Shown here: one piece after another, positions 11,620 to 22,830 of the stretch
Layout: every line of letters begins with the position of its first letter
Position numbering within the stretch: the first letter of the stretch is position 1
From: Saururus chinensis
Taxonomy: Eukaryota; Streptophyta; Magnoliopsida; Piperales; Saururaceae
Assembly: GCA_035235625.1 (NCBI GenBank)
Contig: CP141143.1
Span: forward strand, 37,433,178 to 37,497,177
Direction: 5' to 3'
Length of the DNA stretch: 64,000 bases
Translations under genes and position numbers: made by a program
The notes under the pieces: generated by a model
The model's database searches: none
Seen by the model: the letters and a program-made list of their open reading frames with translations, nothing else
What the model was told of the DNA's origin: nothing

Positions 11620-12490
11620 AGGACCTAGGAAACTTTTGACTCTAGAAACATTCTTAGTTTGCCCCTACTTCAAGAATGTCTCCACCTTATATGGATCCAC
11701 TGCAATAATTGTCTTTAGAGATGGCGTGGCTGAGAAATTGCATTCCTCCAACAAAAATTCACACTTGTCAAACTTTGTATAGAGCTTGTAGTCTCTCAAA
11801 GTTTGCAAGACAATCCTCAAGTGTCTCTCATGACCCTCCTTGCTAGCTGAATAAATCGATAAGTCATCAACAATGATTATGCCAAATAGATCCAAGTGCT
11901 AGAAGTATCAGTTCATCAAATCCACAAAGGACGTTGGTGCATTAGTGAGACCAAAAGGCATAACGAAGCACTCGTAGTGCCCGTAGTGTGTCAGGAAAGC
12001 TGTCTTAGACGCATCATTGGGTTTAATATAAAGTTGATTGTACCCCGACCTCAAGTCAACTTTAAAGAACACCTAAGCCTGCTACACTTGATGAAATAGG
12101 TCATCGATCCGTGGCAAGGGGTACTTGTTTTTAATGGAGACTTGATTCAAGATCTAGTAGTCGATGCAAAGCCTTAGTGAACCATCCTTCTTTCTCACAA
12201 GGAGAATTGGTGCACCCCAGTGATGCACTCGGTCTTATACACCCCTTATTCATCAAGTCTTGCAACTGCATTGTGAGCTCTCTGAATTTTGCTCGAGCCA
12301 TGCAAAAATGAGCTTTGGAGATAAGAATTGTGCTTAGAAGAGGATCGATGTTGAACTCGATCTCCCTCTCAGGAGGTAACCCTGATAAATCCTTCAGAAA
12401 GACATTTGCATACTCTGCTACCATAAGGGCAGACTCAATAGGAGGTAATGCCACACTCTTCATTGAGGGCTTGTAAGAAAAGTCACACAC
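11620..12490 (-). pseudogene. M reverse transcriptase
   Basis: Starts in the frame 12490-12131 with [13 protein letters not shown] and RELTMQLQDLMNKGCIRPS, then continues through shifted frames with [20 protein letters not shown] and [15 protein letters not shown]. It reaches the active-site turn IVDDLSIYS in 11895-11665 (family FVDDILIYS), so the two Asp are kept. Internal stops and at least two frameshifts make it a pseudogene. It is a diverged sister of the A reverse transcriptase. Confidence 0.8.
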
Positions 12491-12543
12491 ACCTACTATT
12501 GATTCACTTCCTTGCCGTGGAATAAGACATCAAGAACTTGCTC

Positions 12544-12864
12544 CTAATTACATCTCATGCCTTGAAAAACAAAAGGCTCAACATCCGGCAAAGCAAACAC
12601 AACCATCTTCCCTCCGTAATCAACATTTCCATCAAAATCAATCATGGGAAAAATAATCAAATCAAAAAACAATTCAAGCCCTTCAACCATCATAGAAACC
12701 TTCTCAAGATACTCCTCCACCCAAAGAGAAGACAAAGAGGTGGACACACGCAAAGGAACGGACAATAAATTTGTCTCAACACCAAGCTCTGGAGCAAAGG
12801 AGGTGAAATGAAAGAGTGCAAAGAACTTGTATTGTTTGACACCTTCCACAACACAACTAGACAT
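12544..12864 (-). pseudogene. M protease remnant
   Basis: The frame reads ..SSLWVEEYLEKVSMMVEG.., then LIIFPMIDFD, GGKMVVFALPDVEPFVFQG, matching the protease region of element A (30928-31340). The catalytic D-T-G stretch is deleted: A has LFDTGSSHSF where M has LFHFTSF. A second deletion removes the VIFGMDI segment. No gag precedes it; the leader-like sequence begins immediately upstream. Confidence 0.75.
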
Positions 12865-12865
12865 T

Positions 12866-15444
12866 AAATCGCAAGGCCTAACACCAAAATCATACCAAGA
12901 TCAAGCAACGCACCACACAAGCAATCAACAAGACAATAAACTAATAGAATTCATTATCGCTAGCATATAGCCCCAAAACAAAACCACAATAGAAAGAGAG
13001 GTGAGCTTAGCTCGGTAAAGATTTTAAAATGGAACATAAGTCCCATAGAAATTAATTTAAGCATGCATCATATATCCATTACCTACACCTGTGCAACATG
13101 AGTTAGATCACATTCAATATTCACATTCACACCACTGTGCATCATAGGCTCATTCATATTTCGTAACACACATGCACAACCTATGCAATCATTTAAGTGT
13201 CATGGTTCATTCACTTCCTACATGAATCAAGTATCACCATTCACATTCACCCTTCATAATCAAATGTATCAAACCATATTCCATCTTACATGTTCAAGTG
13301 TAATAATTTTGTATGCATCTCATGTAAGCATAAGCATCATTGTCTCTACACAACCTGCATCAATGAGCATTATAATATATACACATGCATAAATAATCTG
13401 GTGAATATCTCACAATAGAGAAAACAACCCTGCTTATCCTTGCTGAAGCACAAGTAGACCTGCTCACCCTGGAAATTCTAACAAGGACAACCAAATTCCT
13501 AGAAAGGAAAACTAGAGCAATTTGGGTAAATCCCTAACAGGGAAAGTACCTCCTGGTAAGCCAGTGTACACTGACAAATGAGCCTGGATTCTCAAGTCCA
13601 AAAAATCTCATCAATTTAACTCATTATAGCATTTTTCTCTTCTCACTCGGGGAGGAAACCCTTCCTCAAAGGTATGCAAAACCTTATCTTTTTGAAACGT
13701 AAAAACAATTCGATAAACCTCTGATATGGCTAATCTAGAAAACTACGGCATCCAATCAATTAATCACGGTTAAACACGAATAATCTTCATTTAAAAGTCA
13801 TTCTCATGAAGCATATGACATGATGCATACATATGAAATGTTTAATGGATGCAAGCATAAGTAAGAATACCCTAATTAGTATTAAATGTATGAAACATGA
13901 TCCATTTGTGATAAATTAAAATCATATAAGCATGGGTAAGAGATACATTCTTGGTCATGTACTTAATTGAGCTAAAATATATGAAACATGCTCATTTGTA
14001 ATTACATTAACATATGCAAACATTCATATCCTCTCATGATCAAAAGCTAATAGAATCAAGAAGTAAAGAAGAAGAAATAACTGAATTACTAATTTTAAAT
14101 CAATTAGAACATCATACTAAGCTTCAGCATACATGGCCATCTATATAATTAAGCTAAAACACATATATCAGCTTCATATGAAATTAATATGATGTGTAAG
14201 TAATCCTAGCTCATCATGGTCATAATATACTAGAATCATGAGAAAGAATGAAGAAACGATCAAAATTCACTAAAATACACATGTACCAAAAATTAACATA
14301 TAGCCATTCAAATGCCCATTCAGGATGTCTGACCAAAAATAGACAAAATTGAATTTTCTATATGGTCATTCAAACAATCAGAACATTTCACTTTTCTATT
14401 TATTCTTCTTCCTCTCGAAAACCGAACTAAAATTATTTCAAAATTCTATATAAATTTCCAAAACGCCATGAAACATCATATAATCATTAATTAAGAATAA
14501 ATCATAATAGATATAACATTTTTCATGCTTAAATATACAAAAACAACATTAACTCACATATTTTTAAGGAATCACCATAACCCATCAAGAAGCTTTAAAA
14601 GCTTAAACCTACCCACAATCATGGTGTCACATGCAAGGAAACCACTTGAACAGAAAACCCGTTACCTCTATTTTGCTTGTGAATCCCTTGATTGAACTCC
14701 AATGTTAAGAAATCCTGCCCAGAAATTAGAGTTATTGGTTATTCCTAATCAAAACCTAGCCAATAGACTCAAATCAACATGAAAATGATAGATTCAAGAC
14801 ATACTTGGGTTATAAATGAAAATCACATAGATTAGGGTTCTAAATCAGAAATAAAAAGATAATCTTTATGGAAATAAACTAAGAATCTAAATAGGAGAAG
14901 TGAAGGATGAGATGATTATGATAAAATTGAAAGGATTAAAGTGTGATTAGGGGAAAATCTTTCCTTAAGATGAGTTTCTCTTTTGGAAAATGGGGATAGA
15001 GCCCTAACCTCCCTCCTAATATTATCCCTTCCCCATTTAGGAATGTGATAGGGTTTTTCCTTTTATAGTATGTGAGTAATAGGTTGGGAATAGGTGCTAA
15101 GTGACCTATAAGTGCACATTTGGCTCCAAAAATAAATTTAATCACACCTAAGCCCATTTAGACAAATCAATAGAAGATTAGCGGGCAAAAAGGGTAGAAC
15201 ACCATCAGATATGGACGTGGGTCCCACAGTGAGGCCGCCTTCATTGATCAAGAAAAATCATAAAATGCCCTTAAATAAGTGGAAATTTACTAGATCAAGC
15301 TTGACACTAATATTCTAAACTAAAATAAAATTAAACCTTAAGAAATTTATAATTAAACTAACCCATTACCCCAACAAATTAAATCAAACTTAAATAAATA
15401 ATATTATACAAATAAAAAAATGTAATAAATTAGAAGATCTTACA
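12866..15444 (-). mobile_element. 5' LTR and leader of element M
   Basis: The LTR begins (minus strand) TGTAAGATCTTC at 15444, directly abutting host sequence. It aligns with 8315-7256 and with the plus-strand LTR at 17021-17997/22831-24660. For example 13600-13700 is the reverse complement of the gaggacgggtttcctccccggg region near 24070. The U3/R-like region with CCGAGCTAAGCTCACC corresponds to the ACTGAGTTTTACTCACC block of A near 29170. Beyond about 12960 the LTR end seen in A is missing, and the sequence goes to a leader with ttttggtgttaggcctt (12872-12890 region), a decayed Met-tRNA-type primer site. No genes are seen inside. Confidence 0.7.
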
Positions 15445-15799
15445 ATTATACCTTAGCATAATCAAACTCAGTAAATCAAAAGATTATGAGCTAAGATCTG
15501 TAAAACTCTATAATTGACAAGATCTAAAAAGCTCCAGGTATGTGGTATGCAGCCATCACAAGATTATTAATCACACCAATAAAGTAAATGACTAAGATAA
15601 TTAGCTAATTATTCCTTAGCATAATCAATCAAACTCAGTAAATCAAAGCACAAAGAGGTGTAAAGTGCAAGCATAAAATGAACAAATACCAAGCACAATT
15701 TAATCATTGAATACTAGAGAGCTACCAAACCACAATTTTGAATGCTCACAACTAATCTAAAACACAAATCAAATAAGCTAAATTGACCAAAGTGCTCAC

Positions 15800-15913
15800 C
15801 AAGTGGCTAGAAAGGGTGACTTTAGCATCAATATTGATCAAGTGCTTGATTGTGGGGATTGTCTCCCGGACCCTGCTGTCATCGGTGATGTTTTGGATCA
15901 GTAAATTTTGCAA
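15800..15913 (-). pseudogene. Phosphoglycerate-kinase-like exon relic
   Basis: A 38-codon open block on the minus strand reads with no stop and contains QNITDDSRVRETIPTIKHLI and AKVTLSSHL. It matches from memory the N-terminal domain of plant phosphoglycerate kinase (NITDDTRVRAAIPTIK.., then ..AKVxLxSHLGRPKG), the glycolytic and Calvin-cycle enzyme that transfers phosphate between 1,3-bisphosphoglycerate and ADP. It ends exactly at SHL followed by GTGAGC, a good splice donor, and an AG lies just before its start. No other exon is found; the part downstream on this strand is replaced by element M at 15444. It could be a captured fragment or the remains of a gene split by M. Calling it a gene relic is inference. 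Confidence 0.55.
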
Positions 15914-16684
15914 CTCATGCCATAGAGCATATTGCAAAGAACTTAAGACTCAACATACTCCATAACAATAAAGCATTCCAAATGTTCCTACTATATTACC
16001 ATCCAAAACAATTCAGCGAGTAAATTCTACATTACCAACTATTTATGATCATCCAAAGAAGCACTAAAACAATAAAAAACATAAATAATTGATTATAAAA
16101 AAGGCATAAAAAGAAGTACAACAACAACAACAAAAACCACAATTGCCTCCTCCATCCGAAATGCGAGTTGCAGCACATCAATTCCACAATCCAACCGAAC
16201 TAGCATTTTATCTTAAGCAAACCACAGAAAGGAAAAGACAAAAATGTTGTTGTTGTCCTCAATATGACCTAATTTATTGTTGAGTAGTGCTTATATAATT
16301 TGAGATACAATGATCAAAAGTCACAGACAAAGTTACATCCCTAAATATGCTAATTATTTATAAGGTCAATCATTTTTTGTTTTTGGACACTTAAGTAGTT
16401 GGATCATGTAAAGATGTGACTAGGGAACAATTATATAAAAAGAAAGGCACAAACATGATTAAACCTTTTGGCTAAAATAATAATTAGTGAATGAAGTTAC
16501 AACAATCAAGTCATAAAATTTGACTCAAATCACACATTAAATTATCACGTAAAGCATAAAATTTGATGCCTAAGAAAATTTGACCAAAAAATAAAAGAAA
16601 TCTTTAGCCTAGAATAATGACATAGATCATGAAGTATATTATATTAGGATGATCTAGAAGATTTTACCTCTAAGGAAAAACTAG

Positions 16685-16950
16685 ACATTGAAGCAAGAAC
16701 CAAATGGGGTTCTAGATGTAGATCTAGACTCAATCGGGTGGAGAGGAAGGGGGAGAAACCAAGCTTGAAGAGGTAAAACAAGATGAGATCCTCTTTGATA
16801 TGTGGATTACCGAAGTCCAACTGAGTTGCTAAAGGTGAAGAACTAGGAAGAAGGTGGACTTATATAGAGCGAGAGATGGAGTGAGAGGGGGACAAAGACA
16901 GAGGGAGAAGGTGGTGAATTGAATGCCTGATTGCCACCTTTAATTCTAGG
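16685..16950 (-). promoter_or_regulatory. Promoter-like stretch with TATA box and CT-rich leader
   Basis: On the minus strand a CT-rich tract (ctccctctgtctttgtcccc..) leads to a TATA box, CTCTATATAAGT (about 16857-16868). About 170 bases follow to an ATG at 16688, with a GAG|GTAAAA donor-like site 21 bases later. This is the arrangement of a plant promoter, 5' leader and first exon. It points toward the kinase-like exon about 0.8 kb downstream, but the short reading frame here shows no recognisable protein. Confidence 0.35.
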
Positions 16951-17020
16951 CTATGGAGATGGGCCTAGTTCACCCTCCAGAGGTTCACAACGACTAGGTG
17001 GAGGAGTGCTAGCCCCACGT

Positions 17021-17997
17021 TGTAAGGTCATTAATTTATTTCCTTTTTAATTGTGTGAAGTTGTTTGTTTGTCGGCTTGATTTGATTTTGTTGGGGTAAT
17101 GAGCTAGGTTATTTATAAATTTCTTAGGGTTTAATTTTATTTTAATTTAGAGTATTAGTTTCAATCCTGATTCACCCAATCTCTACCTATTTAAATGCAT
17201 TTTCTTTCTATTTTTCCTTGGTCGAAGGAGTAGGCCCCACGCGGCACCCATTCCTGTCTGGTATGTTGTGCTACCTGTTTAATCAACCAATCTTCCTTTG
17301 ATTTATCTAAGTAGGCTTGGGTGTAATTAAATTATTTGTTGAGTCAAGAGTGCACTAGAATGGTCACTTAAGGCCTTTTCACCTATTTTCTAGCCCAACA
17401 ATTTTATTTCTAGCCCATAAGCCTTACTATAAAAAGAAAAACCCTAGTCATTTGCCAAATGGGGAAGAGCTGAGAATATGAGGGAGGCTAAGCTCTACCG
17501 TCATTTCCCAAAGGAGAAACCCTTCTTAAGGTAAGGTGCCCCCCCTTAATAACCCCTTAATCTTCTAATTTTTGTCTTAATCATCTCAATCTTCACTTTT
17601 CCTATTTAGATTCTTAGTTTTCTTCCATCAAAATCATGTTTTCAATTTTGATTTAGAACCCTAATTAGGTATTCTCATTTTTAACCTCATTAGATTTTGA
17701 AACTATCATTTCCTGGGTTGATTTGAGTCTATTAGTTTGTTTTGATTAGGACTAACCAAAAGCCCTATTTTTTGGATAAAATTTCTTGAGGTTGAAGCTA
17801 GTTTAAAGGATTCACAAGCTTGATAGAGGTAATGGGTTTTCCTTCTAAGAGGTTTTCTTGCTTGAAATGCCATGATTGTGGGTTTATTTGAGCTTTTGAT
17901 TTATCTTGATGTGTAATGATGATTTATTAAAAACATGTGATTTATGGTTATTTTTGTATGTTTAAGCATGAAAAATGTTAGATCTATCATGTTTTAG
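17021..17997 (+). mobile_element. 5' LTR of element A, first segment
   Basis: Starts TGTAAGGTCATT at 17021, with the LTR start pattern of A and M. It is homologous to 15444-14400 reversed. It breaks at 17997, where element F is inserted, and continues at 22831: the uninterrupted LTR in M (minus strand near 7345) reads straight across the junction. Assigning it to A rests on continuity through the F and E insertions to the LTR end at 29664. The 5 flanking bases (cacgt) do not match those after A's 3' LTR (gaggc), and this first segment is clearly more diverged from A's 3' LTR than the later segments, so the outer boundary is uncertain. Confidence 0.55.
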
Positions 17998-18352
17998 CAT
18001 TGTGTACTCCAGCTCAGGGGCGGGGCCTATCCTGCCTTGCATTACTTTTCATTCCTAGAACTTGCTATGTTAGACCTTACTTTACTTTTCAATATTTTCC
18101 TTTTACGATTCAATTAGTTGTAATTGGGGGGAATTGGAATCAGATGTAACGGACCGGCTAATGACCTGCCAGTTGGCATGTGGCCCACCAGCTAGCACAA
18201 CTTCATAGGGAGTCGTTCCCACCCTTATAAGGGAGTCTCCTTCCTTTGATGGTTATGCAAAATGATATTATCTTCTTCTTCCTTCATAATTTTCTCTCCT
18301 CTTTCCCTTAATTGGAGCAGGGTAACACTTGTGTTCCAATCGGGACACAATA
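17998..18352 (+). repeat. 5' LTR of F
   Basis: 355 bp. The terminal TG has become CA (cattgtgtac; compare TGTTCTGTAC in the minus-strand relative), and the terminal ACA has become ATA. The start and end are fixed by the TTTAG duplication and by the primer site that follows. Confidence 0.8.
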
Positions 18353-18366
18353 TTGGTATCAAACAC
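18353..18366 (+). promoter_or_regulatory. Primer binding site of F
   Basis: ttggtatcaaacac directly after the LTR. It resembles the initiator methionine tRNA-complementary ttggtatcagagc of plant gypsy elements, with decay in the last bases. Confidence 0.8.
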
Positions 18367-18479
18367 TCAATGATCATCCATGGAGTGAGGCAAGCAACTA
18401 ACACAAGCATCATAGACACAGCCTGAGAAAGAGAAGGAGAACATTGAGGATAGCCCCAAACTAGTGGCCAACTTGGGTG

Positions 18480-19715
18480 ACACATCTGTGTTCTCCATGT
18501 TTGAGATACTGACTACCCAAGTTTAGGATCTAACCAAGGCAGTCACTCAGCTTCAAGCAGTCCATGCCGCGCCCCTCTTGCCTAAACTGCAAGCAGTCCA
18601 TGCTGAGGTGGCCAAGCCCCTTGGCTCTCTCGCTCCCGGCCTTCAGGCGTCGTTCGAGAAAGATGTGCACCCACCTCCCCATTCTGTCAGCCCAAAGAAG
18701 ATTGATGTGCAGACCTGGATGCACGAGGCCCCCAAGGTATTCGGTTAAATGCCCCCATGACACTAAATCACTGAAACTTGTCCAATGAGTTCAAGGAAGA
18801 CTGGGATGAGAACTTCGGGTCTCACAGAGGACCTTGGGGTGGGGTTGAGTCATGATTGGCTCACCTTCAGTTCCCCCGATATAATGGAGACAAAGATCCA
18901 GTGGAATGGCTTTACAAGGCGGAGTAGTTCTTTGCCAACTAGGGAACACACTCCAAGGTTGAACGATTGCACATAGCCACCTTTCATTTAGATAGAGACC
19001 TCCATATGGTTCCAGAGATTTGAGAAGGAGGTCCGCTTCCCGACTTTGTCCTCTTTCGCCGACAAACTTTGCATCCAGTTTGGATCCAACGAGTTCTAGG
19101 ACTTTAACGAAATGCTCTCCACCCTACACTAGACTACCACAATGCGAGCCTACTATTCCGAATTTATGAAGATCGCCAACTGTCTTCCCAATTGGCCAAT
19201 GATGGCCTTGGTGAGGACCTTCAAGAGGCTCAAACTTGAATTTTTGGATGACATGCACTACTTCCATTGCACTTCGATGCGAGAAGTAGTGCACCTATGA
19301 TCGAATTAAAAAGGAAAATCTTGTTCGGCAGAGACGGGGAGGCCGCCTAGGTCCTTCTCCACAGCCTACAACTAGCCCAACACCATCCTCTCTCTCAGCA
19401 TTAAGCCTTCCCACCAACTGAACCAACCAGTCCTCCGCCCTTGCTGCCCCTCCAGTCCACCGCCTCACTCCTACCCAAATAGATGAGACGTGCTCTAAGG
19501 GCTTGTGCTTTAAATGTGACGAGAAGTTGATGCCCGTCCACCATTGCTCCATCCGAGGCAGCCTGCTCATTGAGGAGGCCAACAAGGAGGATTTTTCCTC
19601 TCCCTTGGATGCACCGCCCCCCTATGAAAGCATGTTGTTGGAGATTTTGGTGTACGCCTTCTCCGAAGCCTTTACTCCTCGTACCATGCGAGCCCAAGGT
19701 TACCTCAAGCAGCAA
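18480..19715 (+). pseudogene. F gag
   Basis: In broken frames, 18845-19000 encodes LQFPRYNGDKDPVEWLYKAE followed by FHLDRD, matching gag of B (37280-37400). Near 19490-19560 there is a zinc-knuckle-like GLCFKCDEKLMPVHHC (B: CDEKFIPGHRC). The stretch after it (PRTMRAQGYLKQQ at 19681-19718) also aligns with B. Many stops, most TAG, interrupt it. Gag would form the capsid particle and bind RNA. Confidence 0.75.
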
Positions 19716-19944
19716 TAAGTGGTCATCCTAATCGATAATGGATCCACCCACAATTTCATCAATGATAAGGTGGTACAATGATTGGGATGTTAAGTGTCAA
19801 ACTCCAAGTTGTTCGATGTCTAGTGGCTACAGCAGCAATAAGTGGTCATCCTAATCGATAATGGATCCACCCACAATTTCATCAATGATAAGGTGGTACA
19901 ATGATTGGGATGTTAAGTGTCAAACTCCAAGTTGTTCGATGTCT
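19708..19944 (+). repeat. 114-bp duplication in the F protease coding region
   Basis: 19708-19821 is repeated without visible change at 19831-19944. The two copies are separated by nine bases, agtggctac, which themselves occur downstream at about 20071-20079 in the same context (gtct agtggctac a). The duplicated part holds the protease active-site region, here D-N-G rather than D-S-G. Confidence 0.9.
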
Positions 19945-20110
19945 TGATTGGCGATGGTAAGTACCTTCGGAGCGCTGGGGTGTGCGTGCAAGCTTCCTTG
20001 TCTATCCAGAGCCATACCTTTGCCACAAACCTATTCTTGCTGCCCACGAAGGGGGCGGATGTTTTGGAGTCTAGTGGCTACATGAACTTGGTGATGTGGT
20101 GTGGAACTTT
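19716..20110 (+). pseudogene. F protease
   Basis: VVILIDNGSTHNFINDKVVQ is the aspartic protease active-site stretch. Its D-S/T-G triad has become D-N-G, and it occurs twice because of the 114-bp duplication. The later frame 19917-20120 (FDVLIGDGKYLRSAGVCV.., FLLPTKGADV) matches the corresponding part of B. Stops follow VVQ in both copies, so no functional product is possible. Confidence 0.75.
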
Positions 20111-20379
20111 CTTGACATGATCATGGACTTCGGGGTACGAGGGCAGTGGGTATGCATCTAGGGCTCTCAGCTGGGCTCCTTGCAGTTGCTTAGTCGGTGA
20201 GCTCACTCTTTCGATTTGCACCTCAAGGAATTTTCCTCCAGTAGCGTGCAATAGTGGACGTGCACCTAGATAGCCTCCTGTAGGACCTACTTATTCTCTA
20301 GGTAGAGCATGAGGACATATTTGTTGAACCAAAGGGGCTACCACCGGTGCGATGCCGTGACCATTAGATTCCTATCATT

Positions 20380-21540
20380 CTAGGTGCTTTACCCATGGAT
20401 GTCTACCCTTACCATTATCTGCACATACAAAAGGCTGAGATTGAGCACTTGGTGTTAGACATGCTTCAGACAAGAATTATTCAGCCAAGCACTAGCTCTT
20501 TCTCTTCTCCAGTATTACTTGTCTAGAAGAAGGATGGGACTTGGTGATTCTGTGTGGACTATAGGGTACATAACGTCATCACCATCAAGGATAAGTATCC
20601 CATTCCATTGATTGAGGAGTTACTTGACAAGTTGGCTAGTGCTACCGTCTTCAGCAAACTTGATTTTCGTTTAGGTTATCATCAAATTTGAATGCAGCCC
20701 ACCATCATTCATAAGACGGCCTTTCGCACTCATGATGGACATTTTGAGTTCTTGGTCATGCTGTTTGGGTTGAGCAATGCCCCTGCCACCTTACAAAGCC
20801 TCATGAATGATCAATTTGGCCCTTTCCTCCACCGATTTGTCTTGGTCTTCTTCAATGACATATCGATCTACAACACATCATGAGTGGACCACTTGGAACA
20901 CCTGGGATCTATTTGCTCTATTTTGTGATCTAATTCCTTGTTCCTTAAGCACTCAAAGTGCTCCTTTGGTAGTGAATAGGTAGAGTACCTTGTCCATATT
21001 ACCTCTCATGAGGGGGTTGCTACTAACCCTTTGAAGGTGGCTGCTATGCCTTCATGGCCAGCCGCCACTTGTGTACCGGTACTATGCGGATTTTTGGGAC
21101 CCACAAGGTATTATTGGTGCTTCATTAGTCAGTATGGTTCGATCACTACTCCCCTCACTGCACTTCTCAAGAAGGGGGCATTTACATGGATGGAGGTGGC
21201 CCAAGAAGTGTTCGAGAGGCTGAAGCGAGCCATGGCCACTGCCCAAGTGTTGGTTCTCCCAGATTTTGGTCTCCCCTTTGTCATTGAGATTGATGCTTCG
21301 GATGTTGGTCATGGTGTCGTCCTTCTTCAGAAGGAGCGAGCCATTGCTTTCTTCAACAAGACACTTTCTGGCCACTCCTCCTTAACTCTGTCAGCATATA
21401 AGAAAGAGATGCTCGCCATAGTGCATGTTGTCACCAAATGGCGCCCTTACTTGCTCGGCCACCATTTCCTCATCTGGACAGACCATAACCCATTGAAATA
21501 TTTCCTCAAGCAGCGGGTTTCCACTCCAACTCAGTAATGG
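20380..21540 (+). pseudogene. F reverse transcriptase and RNase H
   Basis: Motifs in order: [62 protein letters not shown], then FFNDISIYN where B has FFDDILVYN. The first active-site Asp is thus Asn. RNase H follows in 21031-21537 with EIDASDVGHG, YKKEMLAIV and IWTDHNPLKYFL, all three acidic positions kept. Stops at 20689, 20881 and 21535 and at least one frameshift break it. Confidence 0.85.
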
Positions 21541-21549
21541 TGGGTCAAC

Positions 21550-22490
21550 AAGCTCTTGGGGTATGATTATGAGGTGGTGCACAAGAAGGGGGCAAAAAAC
21601 ACTATGGCAAATGCTCTCTCTCGCCACCCTTCTGAGAATTCATGTTTAGTGGTATATATACCCTCTTGCCCATTTGTTCCAAATCTACATCGAGCTTATT
21701 TGGAGGATTCATCATGTGAGTTGGTTGCTTGTCTGCGCTTGGACCCAGCTGCCACACCCTTCTTTGTGTGGCATGATGAACAACTTTTTTGGATGGGGTG
21801 ACTTTGGGTGCCGGATGCCTGAGACCTCCGACAATGCATTCTCTCTCACTTCCATGATACACCATTTACTAGCCATGAGGGTGCATTCCGAACATATAAG
21901 CGGGTTAGTGAGAGCTTCTTATGGCAGGGTCTTTGGAGAGCGGTTCAAGACTATGTTATTGCTTGTGACGTTTGTCAGGGTGAAAAGGCTGCCACTACGT
22001 CACCCGCAGGGTTACTTCAGCCCCTTCCTATTCCCAATAAGGTTTGGAAGATGTATCTATAGATTTTGTGGAGGCCTTGCTAGTGGTGGAGGAAAAATAA
22101 GTGATATTGGTGGTAGTGGATCATTTGTCCAACTAAGCACATTTTTGTACTTTGGGTCATCCATTCACCATCAATATTGTAGCTAAGCTCTATGTTCATG
22201 AGGTAGCCAAGTTGTATGGCATGCCTCGCACCATTGTCTCCAATAAGGATCGGGTCTTCCTCTCTTAGTTTTGGTGAGACTTCTTCGCACTCCAGGGCAC
22301 TAAAATTCATATGAGCACAGCTTATCACCCATAGTTTGACAGCCAAACTAAGGTGGTTAGCAGCTGCTTGGAACAGTACTTGTGATGCTTTGTAGGGGAT
22401 CAGCCCCACCGGTGGCTTCAACTCCTTCCACAGGCGGAATGGTCATATAACATGGTCTATCATACATAGGCTGGGTTCACTACATTTCAA
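21550..22490 (+). pseudogene. F integrase, C-terminally deleted
   Basis: The frame 21556-21801 has YDYEVVHKKGAKNTMANALS, the RNase H-integrase linker. The zinc-binding part lies in shifted frames around 21840-21990 (GAFRTYKRVSESFLWQG.., YVIACDVCQGEKAATTSPAG). The catalytic core follows with many stops to about 22440, and the frame runs out at 22490 where the truncated 3' LTR begins. GPF module and chromodomain are missing. Confidence 0.75.
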
Positions 22491-22493
22491 GTG

Positions 22494-22825
22494 GTATATC
22501 CCGCCTTGAATTACTTGTCATTCCTAGGACTTGCTATGTTGGGGCTTACTTTACTTTTCAGTATTTTCCTTTTACAATTCAATAAGCTGTAATTTGGGGG
22601 AATTGGATTTGGATGTAAGGGGCCTTCTAATGGCATTCCAGTTGGTACATGGCCACCAGCTAGCATGGCTTCCTAGGGAGTTGTGCCCTCCCTTATAAGG
22701 AAGTCTTCTTCTTCCTTTGACAGTTATGAAAAAAGATATTATCTTCTTCTTCTTCCTTCATCATTTTCTCTCCCCTTTCCTTAATTGAAACAGGGTACTA
22801 CTTGTGTTCCAATCGGGACATAACA
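22494..22825 (+). repeat. 3' LTR of F, 5'-truncated
   Basis: Aligns with 18020-18352 but lacks the first 30 or so bases. It ends gggacataaca followed by the TTTAG target duplication. The missing LTR start and missing integrase tail are explained by one deletion spanning the pol-LTR junction. Confidence 0.85.
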
Positions 22826-22830
22826 TTTAG

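Larger units (their letters stand above)
8316..12865 (-). mobile_element. Internal region of minus-strand Ty3/gypsy chromovirus M
   Basis: On the minus strand the order is protease, reverse transcriptase, RNase H, integrase, C-terminal tail, matching Ty3/gypsy order and closely parallel to element A. The 3' end just before the LTR reads ..TTTTGAGGAC.. then a purine-rich stretch (gtgggtaaga) abutting TGTAAG at 8315, the usual end of pol, polypurine tract and LTR start. Gag is missing entirely, and a foreign block (about 8776-10130) splits integrase. M is non-autonomous on these grounds alone. Confidence 0.8.
15445..17020. other. Host interval between elements M and A
   Basis: AT-rich sequence not matching any of the LTRs in the window. 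It contains a near-repeated segment (about 15450-15482 and 15613-15650, both ccttagcataatc..aaactcagtaaatcaaa), a short (aac) run at 16117-16133, a phosphoglycerate-kinase-like exon relic and a minus-strand promoter-like stretch. Confidence 0.6.
17998..22825 (+). mobile_element. Element F, short-LTR chromovirus-type Ty3/gypsy, decayed
   Basis: Bounded by exact 5-bp duplications TTTAG (17993-17997 and 22826-22830) of the host LTR, so this is a genuine insertion. It has a 5' LTR, a Met-tRNA-type primer site, gag, protease, RT, RNase H and part of integrase in order, then a 3' LTR. It is closely related to B and to the minus-strand remnant at 6439-7255. Short LTRs and the chromodomain seen in those relatives suggest the Reina-like branch of chromoviruses; this branch name is inference. 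Integrase C-terminus, chromodomain and the first 30 or so bases of the 3' LTR are deleted. Confidence 0.85.

Noticed and set aside
15445-15650. Tandem duplication of ccttagcataatc..aaactcagtaaatcaaa as a possible terminal repeat of a small transposon
   Set aside because: The two copies are direct, imperfect and 160-odd bases apart with no inverted ends or target duplication; a simple local duplication is enough.
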